52,929 nucleotides of DNA, taken from assembly GCA_021203325.1 (NCBI GenBank), contig JAJQBL010000081.1:1-52929 (forward strand). The letters are read 5' to 3'. Positions 6,642 through 15,917 of this stretch are shown one piece after another (the stretch's first letter is position 1; each line of letters starts with the position of its first letter). Source of the DNA: Clostridiales bacterium (GTDB lineage: Bacteria; Bacillota; Clostridia; Oscillospirales; Oscillospiraceae). The notes below the pieces were generated by a model. It saw only the letters and a program-made list of their open reading frames with translations, had not been told where the DNA came from and made no database searches. Made by a program: the position numbers and the translations under genes.

Positions 6642-9284
6642 TTACTGGGCGCAAATGCTCAGCCCTTCGTTGTCATAGCCGCTGGTGAACACGGTTCCGT
6701 CCGCGCTGACGCACCGCACCGTGTAGGCGTAGGTGACGCCGACCTCGGCGGTGGTGTCGGTGTAGCTGGTGGCGCTGGTGGTGCCCACCCGTTTCCAGGA
6801 GCCGCCGGATACCTTCCGGTATACCCAATAGCGCTCCGCCCCGTCCACGGCGTTCCATTCCACGGTCACGCCCCTGGCGGTGTTGGACACGCCGGTCAGC
6901 ACGGGGACAGCCACATAGGAGATGGTCAGCCCAACGGTGTCATAGCCGCCGGTGAAGGCTGCGCTGTCGGCGGTGACGCACCGGACAGTGTAGGTATAGG
7001 TGACGCCTGCCTTGGCGGTGGTGTCCGTGAAGCTGGTGGAGGCGGTATCCCCCAGGGTTTTCCAGGAGGAGCTGCCGTCTGCCTTCCGGAACACCCGGTA
7101 CTGCGCCGCACCGTCCACAGCCTCCCAGCTCACCTTGACGCCGGAGGCGGTGCCCTGCACAGAGGACAGGGCGGGGGCGTCCGTATAAGTCATGGTCAGC
7201 CCGGCGGCGTCATAGCCGCTGACGAACATGGTCCCGTCGGCGGTGACGCACCGGACGGTGTAGGTATAGGTGACGCCGGCCTCGGCGGTGGTGTCCGTGC
7301 AGGAGGTGGAGGCGGTGGTCTTTACCCGGCTCCAGGAGCCGCCCTCCACTTTCCGGTACACCCAATAGCGCTCCGCCCCGTCTACGGCCTCCCAGCTCAC
7401 CCTGACGCCGGAGGCGGAGCCCTGCAGGTCGCACAGGATGGGGGTGGCCACATAGGAGATGGTCAGCCCGACGGTGTCATAGCCGCTGGTGAACATGGTC
7501 CCGTCGGCGGTGACGCACCGGACGGTGTAGGTATAGGTGACGCCGGCCTCGGCGGTGGTGTCTGTAAAGCTGGTGGAGGCGGTGTTGCCCAGTTCCTCCC
7601 AGGCGCTGCCCTCCGTCTCTCGGTACACCCAGTAGCGCTCTGCCCCGTCCACAGCGGCCCAGCTCACCTTGACGCCGGAGGCGGTGCCCTGCACGCCGGA
7701 GAGGACAGGGGCGTTCACATAGGTGATAGTGGTGCCGGTGGAGTCAAAATTGCTGATCAGGTTCCCTTCCTCGTCCACGCAGCAGACGGAGTAGACATAG
7801 GTGGTGCCGGTCTCGGCGGTGGCGTCGGTGTAGCTGGTGGAGGTGGTGTCAGTCAGCGTCTCCCAGGAGCCGCCGGACGCCCTCCGCATCACCCGGTAAA
7901 TGGTCGCGCCTTCCACCGCGTCCCAGGTCAGATTCACCCCGCAGTCGGTTCCCTCCACGCAGGACAGGGCGGGGGCGGACAGGGTAGAGGATGAGGAGGC
8001 CAGGGAAGCAACCGTAAAGCTGGATTCCGCCACGGTGACGGTTCCGCTGTCGGTGGTGGCCTCCACCTGACAGGTGTAGGTTTCGCCAGTCGTCAGCAGG
8101 TCGGTGTCTGGGATGAAGCCCAGGGATGCCAGCTCATAGCTGGTGCCGTTGGGGGCGGCCGACGCGGTCTGCATAACGGCGCCGTCCGCGTCCAGGATGC
8201 TGGCGGTGACCTCGGTGATGACTTCACTGCTGGAAATGATGCCGGAAATGGGGTCGGTGCCTACGCTGTCGTCAGAGGGCAGGCAGGCGTTGGCGATCTC
8301 CGCCGTGGCGGAGTCGGAGAAGGGCAGCCCCATGGCATAGTCGCAGTCCACATTGCCGGAAATGCCACTGATGGAGCCTGCACTGCTGTACTGCCAATAG
8401 GAGTAGTTGCCGGTGTATGTACAGGAGGTGCTCCACTGGGCCACCCAGCGGTCCCACTGGTCATAGGTGTCGCTGGTCAGGTAGGTGGTCCACCAGTTCT
8501 GATTGGCGTAAATGCCCGCCTCATAGCCTGCGTCCTCGATGGTGGTGCAGAACACCTCTGCGTTGGCCAGGATCTCCTCCTCGCTGCAGGCGGAGGAGAT
8601 GGAGGAGTCCTCCAGGTCCAGATAGACCGGCAGGCTGGGCGTGTGGCCCTCCAGCAGACGGAGGACGTGCTGCGCCTCGCTCTCGGCCCCGGTGGTGGTT
8701 GTGGCGTAGGAATAGAGGTAGACGCCGTAGGGGATGCCCAGCCGCTCGCAGGCCTCCACATTGGTCTCAAAGTAGGCGTCGTCCTGATCGGTCAGGTTGC
8801 TGCCGTAGCCGCAGCGGATGATGACGAAGGAAACGCTGCCGCGGACGCTGTCCCAGTCGATGTCTCCCTGATATTTGGACACGTCGACGCCAAAGGCCAC
8901 CCCGGCGGATTCGACGTCGGCGTCAGCGTCGGAATCAGTGTCGTCGTTGGCGTCAGTGTCAGCATCGGCGTCAGTGTCGTCGTCGGAGATGAGCATAATG
9001 CCGTCCTCCGCGTCTCCGCCTTCGGGCTCCACCGGCTGGCCGTCCTGATAGCGCCAGCTGTTCATATCCTCCTCCCCGTTGGCGGTGACCAGCAGGCCGT
9101 CCAGGTCGTAGACCAGAGCGGATTCCGAATCGGTGTCCGCTGAACCTTCTGCTGCGGCCTCGGATGCCGCCTCCGAGCCGCCTGTACCGGTTCCCCCCGC
9201 CGCAAACGCGGAGCCAACCATGGAAATCACCATGACAAGGGCCAGTGCGAGGGAAATCAACTGCTTGGGAATTTTGAGACCCAT
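6642..9284 (-). CDS. Secreted GH25 lysozyme with five FN3-like repeats
   Basis: An 880-residue exported muramidase. Residues 1-28 are a signal peptide (cleavage near AFA-AG); 30-128 is a low-complexity, Asp-rich linker. Residues 130-320 are the GH25 catalytic domain: FGVDVSKYQ (Asp134), YLDLED (Asp223, Glu225) and WQYSS near the end, matching the family acidic residues that cleave the MurNAc-GlcNAc bond. Residues 437-880 are five fibronectin-type-III-like repeats of about 90 residues, each beginning near APxLxxVxGT and ending GYDxxGLTIxY. Start chosen at MGLKIPKQ with SD AAGGAGG; an upstream in-frame ATG lies at the predicted transcription start. The role is peptidoglycan turnover or extracellular lysis. 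Confidence 0.9.
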   Translation of the reverse strand: MGLKIPKQLISLALALVMVISMVGSAFAAGGTGTGGSEAASEAAAEGSADTDSESALVYDLDGLLVTANGEEDMNSWRYQDGQPVEPEGGDAEDGIMLISDDDTDADADTDANDDTDSDADADVESAGVAFGVDVSKYQGDIDWDSVRGSVSFVIIRCGYGSNLTDQDDAYFETNVEACERLGIPYGVYLYSYATTTTGAESEAQHVLRLLEGHTPSLPVYLDLEDSSISSACSEEEILANAEVFCTTIEDAGYEAGIYANQNWWTTYLTSDTYDQWDRWVAQWSTSCTYTGNYSYWQYSSAGSISGISGNVDCDYAMGLPFSDSATAEIANACLPSDDSVGTDPISGIISSSEVITEVTASILDADGAVMQTASAAPNGTSYELASLGFIPDTDLLTTGETYTCQVEATTDSGTVTVAESSFTVASLASSSSTLSAPALSCVEGTDCGVNLTWDAVEGATIYRVMRRASGGSWETLTDTTSTSYTDATAETGTTYVYSVCCVDEEGNLISNFDSTGTTITYVNAPVLSGVQGTASGVKVSWAAVDGAERYWVYRETEGSAWEELGNTASTSFTDTTAEAGVTYTYTVRCVTADGTMFTSGYDTVGLTISYVATPILCDLQGSASGVRVSWEAVDGAERYWVYRKVEGGSWSRVKTTASTSCTDTTAEAGVTYTYTVRCVTADGTMFVSGYDAAGLTMTYTDAPALSSVQGTASGVKVSWEAVDGAAQYRVFRKADGSSSWKTLGDTASTSFTDTTAKAGVTYTYTVRCVTADSAAFTGGYDTVGLTISYVAVPVLTGVSNTARGVTVEWNAVDGAERYWVYRKVSGGSWKRVGTTSATSYTDTTAEVGVTYAYTVRCVSADGTVFTSGYDNEGLSICAQ
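6645..7976 (-). repeat. Five tandem about 273-bp coding repeats (FN3 modules)
   Basis: The 3' half of the GH25 gene consists of five head-to-tail units with a period near 273 bp. The second to fourth units are nearly identical over long stretches (for example around 7213 and 7486), so recent duplication or gene conversion and copy-number change by recombination are plausible. Confidence 0.85.
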
Positions 9285-9334
9285 AGGAACCTCCTTGATG
9301 TGCGATGATGGGTAAAAGGGCTGAATCAAAACAC

Positions 9335-9363
9335 AGTATAACACGTTGCCGCCGTTTGTGCAA
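9335..9363 (-). promoter_or_regulatory. SigA-type promoter of the GH25 gene
   Basis: On the minus strand TTGCAC (9358-9363) and TATACT (9335-9340) are 17 bp apart, giving a start near 9328 and a leader of about 45 nt. Confidence 0.75.
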
Positions 9364-9458
9364 TCATTTTTGAGAAAAACAGCATGATTTGGATAAAATT
9401 GGAAAGCAGGACAGACGTTCTCCGCCGCCGGTTTTCACCCCTCCACTTCATTTGACGG

Positions 9459-9487
9459 TTGATTGCAGGCGAAAGAAGTGCTAAAAT
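9459..9487 (+). promoter_or_regulatory. SigA-type promoter of the ABC exporter operon
   Basis: TTGATT (9459-9464) and TAAAAT (9482-9487), 17 bp apart, about 70 bp before the first ABC gene. It is divergent from the GH25 promoter. Confidence 0.65.
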
Positions 9488-9555
9488 AAGCGGGTATATG
9501 GCGCGAACCCGGGGGAGAGACCGCCGCGCCGACAGGAAAGAGGGAGGTATCCGCG

Positions 9556-11337
9556 ATGATATTTGGAAAGCACGTCAACCGCTACTATGTCCGCAACGCA
9601 GGCTTTTTGCTGCTGGGTGTGCTGGCGCTGGTGATGGTGGACTACTTCCAGCTCAAGATTCCGGAGCTGTACCGGATGACAATTAATGGCATGAACACCG
9701 GCTATGCGGACGCAGGCGGGGGACAGGTGGCCTTTGACCTGGACTTTTTGCTGGACGAGATCTGCCTGCCCATGATTTTGATCATTCTGGTCATGGTGGT
9801 GGGCCGCTTCCTGTGGCGGATCTGCTTCTTTGGCTCGGCGGTGCGGGTGGAGACCGATCTGCGCAACCGGATGTTTGACCACTGTAAGGATTTGTCTCAG
9901 GAGTACTATCAGGTGAACAAGGTGGGCAACCTGATGAGCCTGTTCACCAACGACCTGGAGACCATTCAGGAGTGCTTCGGCGACGGCATCCTGATGTTCT
10001 GCGACGCCCTGCTGCTGGGCGTTCTGGCCGTTTATAAAATGTGGCGGATGAACGCGGTGCTGACCTGCCTCTCCATGATTCCCATGGGGCTGCTGCTGGT
10101 CATCGGCACCATTGTAGGCAAGGCCATGGAAGGGCGCTGGGAGGTGCGGCAGCAGGCGTTCTCCGACCTGTCCGACTTCTCTCAGGAGACCTTTTCCGGC
10201 ATCGCCGTGGTCAAGGCCTTCGTGAAGGAGCTGAAGGAGCTGCTGGCCTTCCGGAAGCTGAACCAGCAGAACGAGGACACCAATGTGGACTATACCAAAG
10301 TGTCCACCCTGCTGCAAATCCTGGTGACGCTGCTGACGGAGTCCGTGGTCTGCGTGATTCTGGGCTACGGCGGCTACCTGGCCTACTGCGGCCAGTTTGA
10401 CGCCGGGCAGCTGGTGGAGTTCATCGGTTACTTCACCTCGGTGGTGTGGCCCATCATGGCGGTGTCCATGCTGATTGAAAAGTCCTCCCGGGGACAGGCG
10501 TCTCTGAAGCGCATCTCCCAGCTGCTGGACACCCGGCAGGACGTGGTGGACCGGCCGGACGTGACCCCTGCCGGTGAGCTGCGGGGCGGCATCACCTTCC
10601 AACACCTGACCTTTACCTATCCCGGCGGGGAGTATCCGGCCCTCCACGATGTCTCCTTCACCATTCAGCCCGGGGAGAGCGTGGGCATCGTGGGCAAGAC
10701 CGGGGCGGGAAAGACTACTCTGGTGGACCTGATTCTCCGCAGCTACAACGTGCCGGACGGCACTGTGTTTATCGACGGGAAGGACGTGAACACTGTCCCC
10801 ATCCGGGACGTACGGGGGGCCTGCGCCTATGTGCCCCAGGACAACTTCCTGTTCTCCGACACCATCGCCCGGAACATCGCCTTCTCTCAGAATGAGACGG
10901 ACCCGGAGCCGGTGGCCCGGGCGGCCAGGCTGGCGGGGGTCCATGAGGACATCGCCGCCTTTCCGGAGGGCTATCAGACCGTGCTGGGGGAGCGGGGCGT
11001 CACCGTGTCCGGCGGACAGAAGCAGCGCATCTCCATCGCACGGGCGCTGCTAAAAGAGGCCCCCATCCTGATTCTGGACGACTCCGTTTCCGCTGTGGAC
11101 ACCCAGACGGAGCAGGAGATTCTGGAGCATTTGCATACCAGCCGGGCGGGACGCACCACCATCCTGATTGCCCACCGCATCTCCACCGTGGAGAAGCTGG
11201 ACAAAATCATCCTGCTGGAGGACGGCGAGGTGCTGGCGGTGGGAGCCCACGAGGAGCTGTACGCCGGGTGCGCCGCCTACCGGAAGATGGTGGATTTGCA
11301 GCGGCTGGAGGAGGAAGGAGGGGCGAACCATGCGTGA
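9556..11337 (+). CDS. ABC exporter half-transporter (membrane + ATPase), subunit 1
   Basis: A 593-residue type IV ABC half-transporter. Six membrane segments occupy roughly residues 10-320 and the ATPase domain the rest: Walker A GKTGAGKTT, signature VSGGQKQR, Walker B ILILDD followed by SVSAVDT (the usual Asp-Glu is Asp-Asp here, so this half may hydrolyse ATP poorly), H-loop AHR. It overlaps the second subunit by 8 bp, indicating translational coupling and a heterodimer. Substrate unknown: lipid, peptide or drug export are all possible. SD is AAAGAGGGAGG. Confidence 0.85.
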   Translation: MIFGKHVNRYYVRNAGFLLLGVLALVMVDYFQLKIPELYRMTINGMNTGYADAGGGQVAFDLDFLLDEICLPMILIILVMVVGRFLWRICFFGSAVRVETDLRNRMFDHCKDLSQEYYQVNKVGNLMSLFTNDLETIQECFGDGILMFCDALLLGVLAVYKMWRMNAVLTCLSMIPMGLLLVIGTIVGKAMEGRWEVRQQAFSDLSDFSQETFSGIAVVKAFVKELKELLAFRKLNQQNEDTNVDYTKVSTLLQILVTLLTESVVCVILGYGGYLAYCGQFDAGQLVEFIGYFTSVVWPIMAVSMLIEKSSRGQASLKRISQLLDTRQDVVDRPDVTPAGELRGGITFQHLTFTYPGGEYPALHDVSFTIQPGESVGIVGKTGAGKTTLVDLILRSYNVPDGTVFIDGKDVNTVPIRDVRGACAYVPQDNFLFSDTIARNIAFSQNETDPEPVARAARLAGVHEDIAAFPEGYQTVLGERGVTVSGGQKQRISIARALLKEAPILILDDSVSAVDTQTEQEILEHLHTSRAGRTTILIAHRISTVEKLDKIILLEDGEVLAVGAHEELYAGCAAYRKMVDLQRLEEEGGANHA

Positions 11338-13231
11338 ATACTACCCCCTGCTGGTGGTGGGGGCCATTGTGGGCCTGTTTTCCATCGTCCTCTCAGTGGC
11401 CTACGCCCTGATGAAGGACAAGCAGTCCGCCGTGGGCTTTGACCGCAATATGGAGGACAGCGAAATCCTCCGCCGCCTGCTGGCCTATGCGAAGCCCTAT
11501 TGGAAGCAGTTCCTGCTGGTGGGCTTTGTGATGCTGTTCTCCGTCGCCTATGACATCGTCTCCCCCCTGATCATCGGCTGGATTGAGGAGCTGATTGTGG
11601 GGGACTTTGCCCTGAAACAGCTGTTTTCCGCCGTGGCCCTCTATGCCGGTATTCTGGTGGTTTCCATGGTGTGCAGCTATATCCAGGCCATCGTGCTGCA
11701 AAAAACCGGACAGCGCATCATCTCCCACGTCCGGGAGGACCTCTTTGTCCACATTGAGTCCCTGTCCCACGAGCAGCTGAACGAAATCCCCGTGGGTAAG
11801 CTGGTGACCAGGGTCACCAACGACACCAACGCCATCTCCCTGATGTTCACGAACCTCCTGGCCAACCTGGTGAAGAACCTGTTCGTCATCGTGGGGGTGC
11901 TGGCGGCCATGCTGTGGGTGAACTATGAGCTGACGCTGATGGTGCTGTGCTTTGTGCCCTTCATCCTGCTGTTCACCGTGGTGTTCCGGAAGTTCTCCCG
12001 CCAGGCCTACCGCAGGGTGAAGGACCGCACCACTGACATTAACACCTACCTCTCCGAGAACCTGTCCGGCATCAAAATCACCCAGGCCTTCAACCGGGAG
12101 GCGGAAAAGATGACGGAGTTCCGGGAGAAGAGCAACCTGCTGGGCAAGGCGAAGCAGCAGGAGATCTTCGTGTTCGGCATTTTCCGTCCTTTGGTGTATA
12201 TGCTCTACATCAGCTCCATCCTGTGCCTGCTGTACCTGGGGGGCAAGGGGTATCTGGACGGGGCCTCCTTCCTGGGGCAGACCATCACCAGCAGCACCTG
12301 CGTCACCTTCTATATGTACATCTCCAAGTTCTACAACCCCATCCAGAACCTGGCGGAGCAGTTCAACTGGCTTCAGTCCGCCTTCGCCTCGGCGGAGAAG
12401 GTCTTTTCCGTCATGGACATTCAGCCCGCCATTGTGGACGCGCCGGACGCCGTTGAGCTGACGGAGGCGCGGGGAGAAATCGAGTTCCGGGACGTGTGGT
12501 TCGCCTATGTCCCCGGCGAGTGGGTGCTGAAAGGGGTCTCCTTCCATGTGAACGCCAGGGACACGGTGGCCTTTGTGGGCTCCACCGGCTCCGGCAAGAC
12601 CACCATCCTGTCCCTCCTCTGCCGGAACTACGAAGTGCAGAAGGGTCAGATCCTCCTGGACGGGGTGGACATCCGCACCATCAAAATTACCTCCCTCCGC
12701 CGCCACTTCGGGCAGATGCTCCAGGATGTGTTCCTGTTCTCCGGCACCATCCGCAGCAATATCCTCCTCCGGGAGGAGGGCATCTCCGATGAGGAGGTCA
12801 TGGAGGTCTGCCGCTATGTGAACGCCGACCACTTCATTGACCGGCTGGAGGGCGGCCTGGACGAGCCTGTGCGGGAGCGGGGCAACAACTTCTCCGCCGG
12901 TCAGCGGCAGCTTTTGAGCTTCGCCCGCACCATCATCCACAGGCCGGACATCATGATTCTGGACGAGGCCACCGCCAACATCGACACGGAGACCGAGCTG
13001 CTGATTCAGGACTCTCTGGAGAAGATGCGCAGCGTGGGCACCATGCTCATCGTGGCCCACCGGCTGTCCACCATTCAGCACGCGGACAATATCATCGTCC
13101 TGTCCCACGGCGAGATTCTGGAGCAGGGCACCCATCAGGAGCTGCTGGCCCGCCATGGCCGGTACTACCAGCTCTACACCTTACAGTATCATCAGGAGCA
13201 GCTGCGCCGGGGAGAGTCCCAGGTGGGGTGA
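11330..13231 (+). CDS. ABC exporter half-transporter, subunit 2
   Basis: A 633-residue partner of the preceding gene. An extra N-terminal hydrophobic segment (YYPLLVVGAIVGLFSIVLSV) precedes the usual six-helix domain. The ATPase domain has Walker A GSTGSGKTT, signature FSAGQRQ, and a canonical Walker B IMILDEATANIDT with catalytic Glu. In heterodimeric exporters one site is commonly degenerate; here the first subunit has Asp in place of the catalytic Glu, so this subunit probably supplies the competent Walker B. Start ATG overlaps the upstream stop; longer in-frame extensions read inside the upstream gene. Confidence 0.85.
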   Translation: MREYYPLLVVGAIVGLFSIVLSVAYALMKDKQSAVGFDRNMEDSEILRRLLAYAKPYWKQFLLVGFVMLFSVAYDIVSPLIIGWIEELIVGDFALKQLFSAVALYAGILVVSMVCSYIQAIVLQKTGQRIISHVREDLFVHIESLSHEQLNEIPVGKLVTRVTNDTNAISLMFTNLLANLVKNLFVIVGVLAAMLWVNYELTLMVLCFVPFILLFTVVFRKFSRQAYRRVKDRTTDINTYLSENLSGIKITQAFNREAEKMTEFREKSNLLGKAKQQEIFVFGIFRPLVYMLYISSILCLLYLGGKGYLDGASFLGQTITSSTCVTFYMYISKFYNPIQNLAEQFNWLQSAFASAEKVFSVMDIQPAIVDAPDAVELTEARGEIEFRDVWFAYVPGEWVLKGVSFHVNARDTVAFVGSTGSGKTTILSLLCRNYEVQKGQILLDGVDIRTIKITSLRRHFGQMLQDVFLFSGTIRSNILLREEGISDEEVMEVCRYVNADHFIDRLEGGLDEPVRERGNNFSAGQRQLLSFARTIIHRPDIMILDEATANIDTETELLIQDSLEKMRSVGTMLIVAHRLSTIQHADNIIVLSHGEILEQGTHQELLARHGRYYQLYTLQYHQEQLRRGESQVG

Positions 13232-13277
13232 ACGCCCGGGTCCCGGCCGAACGATTCGAAGAAAAGAGGGATGCACC

Positions 13278-14399
13278 ATGACAAATGAGACAAAACGCAC
13301 CTGGGCGGAGATTCACCTGGACCGCCTGACGGAAAACTATCACGCCCTCCGGGCGCTGGCCCCCCACAGCCGGTTTGCCGGGCTGGTGAAGGCCAACGCC
13401 TACGGCCACGGAGCCGTGGCCGTAGGGCGGAAGCTGGAGGAGTTGGGGGCGGACTACCTGTTGGTGGCCTGCCTGGACGAGGCCGCAGAGCTGCGGGAGG
13501 CGGGGCTGACCCGGCCTATCCTGATTCTGGGCTACACCCCCGCCGCCTACACATCGGAGCTGCTCCGGTACGACCTGACCCAGGCGGTGTACGACGTGGC
13601 CCTGGCAAAGGAACACTCTGCCGCGGCCCTGTCCGCCGGCGGGCGGCTCAGGTGCTTCATCCAGTGCGACACCGGCATGGGCCGTCTGGGCCTCCTGTGC
13701 CAGGAGGACACCGTCGGCCGGGCTGCGGCGGAGGTGGAGGAGATCTGTAACCTCCCCGGTCTGGAGCCGGTGGGGCTGATGCAGCACTTCTCCGACGCGG
13801 ACACCTGCCCGGCGTATTCCCGGATGCAGATCAATCGGTACAACGCCTTGTTGGAGGCGCTGGCCGACCGGGGCCGCACCTTCCCCATCCGCACCTGCTG
13901 CGCCGGGGCCGCCACCCTGAACTATCCTGAGGTACACTACGACATGGTGCGCCCCGGCATCCTCCTCTTTGGTTACTCCCCCGACCACGCCTGTGACGGC
14001 AAGGTGGCGGTGCACCCGGTGATGGAGCTGAAAAGCCGCATCGCCTCGGTGAAGGCCATGCCTGCGGGCAGCTGCATCTCCTACGGCCGCACCTACACCC
14101 TGGAGCGGGACAGTCTGGTGGCGGTGGTGCCGGTGGGCTACGGGGACGGGCTGTTTCGTCTGCTGTCCTCCCGGCAGGAGTTCCTCCTTCACGGCCGGCG
14201 GGTGAAGCAGATCGGACGGGTGTGCATGGATATGTGCATGATCGACGTCACCGACCTGCCGGAGACAAAGGTGGGGGACGAAGTCACCGTCTTCGGGGAG
14301 GAACTGCCCCTGACGGAAAAATCTGACGCCGTGGGCACCATTTCCTATGAAATGCTGTGCGACATTGCCCCCCGCGTCCCCAGAGTTTACATGGAGTGA
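13278..14399 (+). CDS. alr: Alanine racemase
   Basis: A 373-residue PLP enzyme interconverting L- and D-alanine for peptidoglycan. The PLP lysine lies in VKANAYGHG (about residues 37-45), and the second catalytic base Tyr is in the SYGRTY/VGYGDG region of the C-terminal beta domain; GRVCMDMCMIDVTD is also diagnostic. Length matches the family. The ATG at 13278 has an upstream AAAAGAGGG. It lies 46 bp after the ABC genes and is followed by a hairpin terminator, then endoA, the classical Firmicute alr-endoA order. Confidence 0.95.
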   Translation: MTNETKRTWAEIHLDRLTENYHALRALAPHSRFAGLVKANAYGHGAVAVGRKLEELGADYLLVACLDEAAELREAGLTRPILILGYTPAAYTSELLRYDLTQAVYDVALAKEHSAAALSAGGRLRCFIQCDTGMGRLGLLCQEDTVGRAAAEVEEICNLPGLEPVGLMQHFSDADTCPAYSRMQINRYNALLEALADRGRTFPIRTCCAGAATLNYPEVHYDMVRPGILLFGYSPDHACDGKVAVHPVMELKSRIASVKAMPAGSCISYGRTYTLERDSLVAVVPVGYGDGLFRLLSSRQEFLLHGRRVKQIGRVCMDMCMIDVTDLPETKVGDEVTVFGEELPLTEKSDAVGTISYEMLCDIAPRVPRVYME

Positions 14400-14420
14400 A
14401 CAAAGCTGAATCACGCTGCC

Positions 14421-14457
14421 CCGCCGCCGGATGCCTGCGCGTCCGGCGGCGGTTTCT
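14421..14457 (+). terminator. Intrinsic terminator after alr
   Basis: An 11-bp perfect GC-rich stem (CCGCCGCCGGA with its complement at 14442-14452) followed by TTTCTCT. It separates alr from the downstream toxin gene. Confidence 0.65.
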
Positions 14458-14633
14458 CTGTCGAAAGTTGCGGCATAGAATGTGGTGGTTCCCCCGCCTT
14501 GGACGGTATATTTCCGGCCGGGCGGTGGGACAATGTAAGTATCCCTGTTACATAAAGCGCTGTGCCCATGTGACGGGGGAACATGAACGTGCGGGCGGTC
14601 TGCCGCCCGCCTGTACCACGGAGCGTGAAGAAA

Positions 14634-15002
14634 TTGGACAGCAGTGTAAGACGAGGAGACATTTTTTATGCCGATCTCAGCCCCGTTGTGGGCAGCGAAC
14701 AGGGAGGCGTGCGGCCGGTGCTCATCATCCAGAACGACATGGGGAACCGGCACAGCCCCACGGTGATCGCGGCGGCCATCACCAGCCAGATGAACAAGGC
14801 GAAGCTGCCCACCCACATCGAGCTGATCGACCAGGACTGCGGCCTGACCAGAGATTCCGTTGTCCTGCTGGAACAGGTGCGCACCCTGGATAAGCGCCGT
14901 CTGCGGGAGCGGATGGGCCGCCTGGGGGAGGAGCAGATGAAGCTGGTGGACACCGCCATTGAGGTGTCCTTCGGCTTGAAGCCCCGGAAAAAGCTGGTGT
15001 GA
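14634..15002 (+). CDS. MazF/PemK-family mRNA interferase (EndoA-like)
   Basis: A 122-residue toxin-type endoribonuclease. The N-terminal [20 protein letters not shown] and RPVLIIQND motifs are the signature of EndoA/MazF enzymes that cut single-stranded mRNA. The start is uncertain: TTG at 14634 gives the family-typical MDSSVRRGD start with GGAG about 11 bases upstream; GTG at 14625 and ATG at 14583 are alternatives. A perfect 8-bp palindrome stem (14591-14610) lies just upstream. In Bacillus an antitoxin gene (ndoAI) sits between alr and ndoA; here only about 230 bp with a terminator and no convincing reading frame is present. Confidence 0.85.
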   Translation: MDSSVRRGDIFYADLSPVVGSEQGGVRPVLIIQNDMGNRHSPTVIAAAITSQMNKAKLPTHIELIDQDCGLTRDSVVLLEQVRTLDKRRLRERMGRLGEEQMKLVDTAIEVSFGLKPRKKLV

Positions 15003-15032
15003 CCCCACCGTTCATAACAAGGCCCAGCAGAA

Positions 15033-15070
15033 AGGCTGCCCGCCGAAGCCCGGCAGGCAGCCTGTTTGTC
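15033..15070. terminator. Hairpin between convergent endoA and lipoprotein genes
   Basis: AGGCTGCC pairs with GGCAGCCT around a GC-rich inner stem, followed on the plus strand by TGTTTGT. The T-tracts are modest on both sides, so it is probably a shared terminator. Confidence 0.55.
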
Positions 15071-15094
15071 AGCGTGGGGACGAGGCCCAGAGGG

Positions 15095-15592
15095 TCAGCC
15101 TCTGGCGGGGGTGTTGGAGCTGACGGTGCCCCGTGTCCCGCTGCCGGCGGCGCGCTCCACCGCGTCGGCGGCGTCCTGCGCCGCATTGCCGATGGCGTCA
15201 CCGGCGTCCTCTGCGATGTCGCCGGCCCCGCGGGCCACATCGCCCACGGCGTCCCCGGCTTTGTCCAGGGCGTCCCCGGCGTTCCGGGTGGCGTCCTCGG
15301 CGTTGTCATCGGTCCGGTCTGTACCCGACGGGGCGGAATCGTTCACCTGACCGTCGGCGCCTGCGGCATATTCCCCGCTGTTTGCGGTGCCGCTCCGCTG
15401 TCCGCTGCCTGCGGCGTCGGCGCTGTCGGCGCCGTTGCCGTTCAGGGTGTCGTTTTGGGCGGTGTCGTCCCCGCTGTCCGTCACCGCGGCGGATGTGCCG
15501 CCGGCGGCGCTGTTCCGGTCGCTGGCGCTGCCGCCGCAGCCGGCGAGGACCAGCGCCAGCATCAGGGCCAGCGCAAGCATGGTTGCTCTCAT
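15095..15592 (-). CDS. Predicted lipoprotein with helical Ala/Asp/Gly repeats
   Basis: A 165-residue exported lipoprotein. The signal sequence ends in lipobox LAGC, with Cys19 as the lipidated residue. The mature region is low-complexity (Ser, Gly, Asp, Ala), and its C-terminal half has short repeats of the GDALDKAGDAVGDVA kind that should form an amphipathic helix resembling LEA/apolipoprotein-type repeats. No enzymatic motif is visible; a surface anchor or stress-related role is speculation. SD AGGAGG precedes the ATG at 15592; an ATG six codons upstream lacks such spacing. Confidence 0.65.
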   Translation of the reverse strand: MRATMLALALMLALVLAGCGGSASDRNSAAGGTSAAVTDSGDDTAQNDTLNGNGADSADAAGSGQRSGTANSGEYAAGADGQVNDSAPSGTDRTDDNAEDATRNAGDALDKAGDAVGDVARGAGDIAEDAGDAIGNAAQDAADAVERAAGSGTRGTVSSNTPARG

Positions 15593-15682
15593 ACTCTTTC
15601 CTCCTGACATGAAACTGCGTCCTTTTCAGACGGTGTTAGTCTGTGCCCCGGCCGGACGAATAAACCTGACAAAGCTTTCCTT

Positions 15683-15917
15683 GGGAACCTCTGAATAAAT
15701 GAAACTGCGGCGCCTTGCGGTAAATTTCCGCCAGAAATGCGTTGCAAAGTCTTGAAATCCGTCAGGATTCCTGCGCCTTTGCGCCTTTTTCTGAAGCGCA
15801 GGCCGAATGGCCAATTCCTCTTATGCGCGAATGCAGGGAGCAATGGCCGCAGGCCATGCGAGTCGCAGACGAAAATTTCCTCGCAATGCGCTCTTGTTCA
15901 TTTATTCAGAGGTTCCC
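15683..15917. repeat. Inverted-repeat (MITE-like) element, copy 2, 235 bp
   Basis: Bounded by GGGAACCTCTGAATAAATGAA and its near-exact inverse. It shares about 90% identity with copy 1 (2470-2632) on both arms and carries an additional central block of about 70 bp with GCAATGGCC/GGCCATGC pairing. The right end directly abuts the -35 box of the Fur-like gene. No transposase is encoded. Confidence 0.85.

Noticed and set aside
6534-7994. A plus-strand Gly/Ala-rich repetitive protein of 486 codons
   Set aside because: It is the reverse reading of the FN3 repeats; the repeat pattern comes from the lysozyme gene.
15626-15814. A minus-strand frame conserved between the two MITE-like elements (NPDGFQDFATH)
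   Set aside because: Conservation follows from DNA identity of the repeat; ends differ and there is no ribosome-binding site, so I do not call it a gene.
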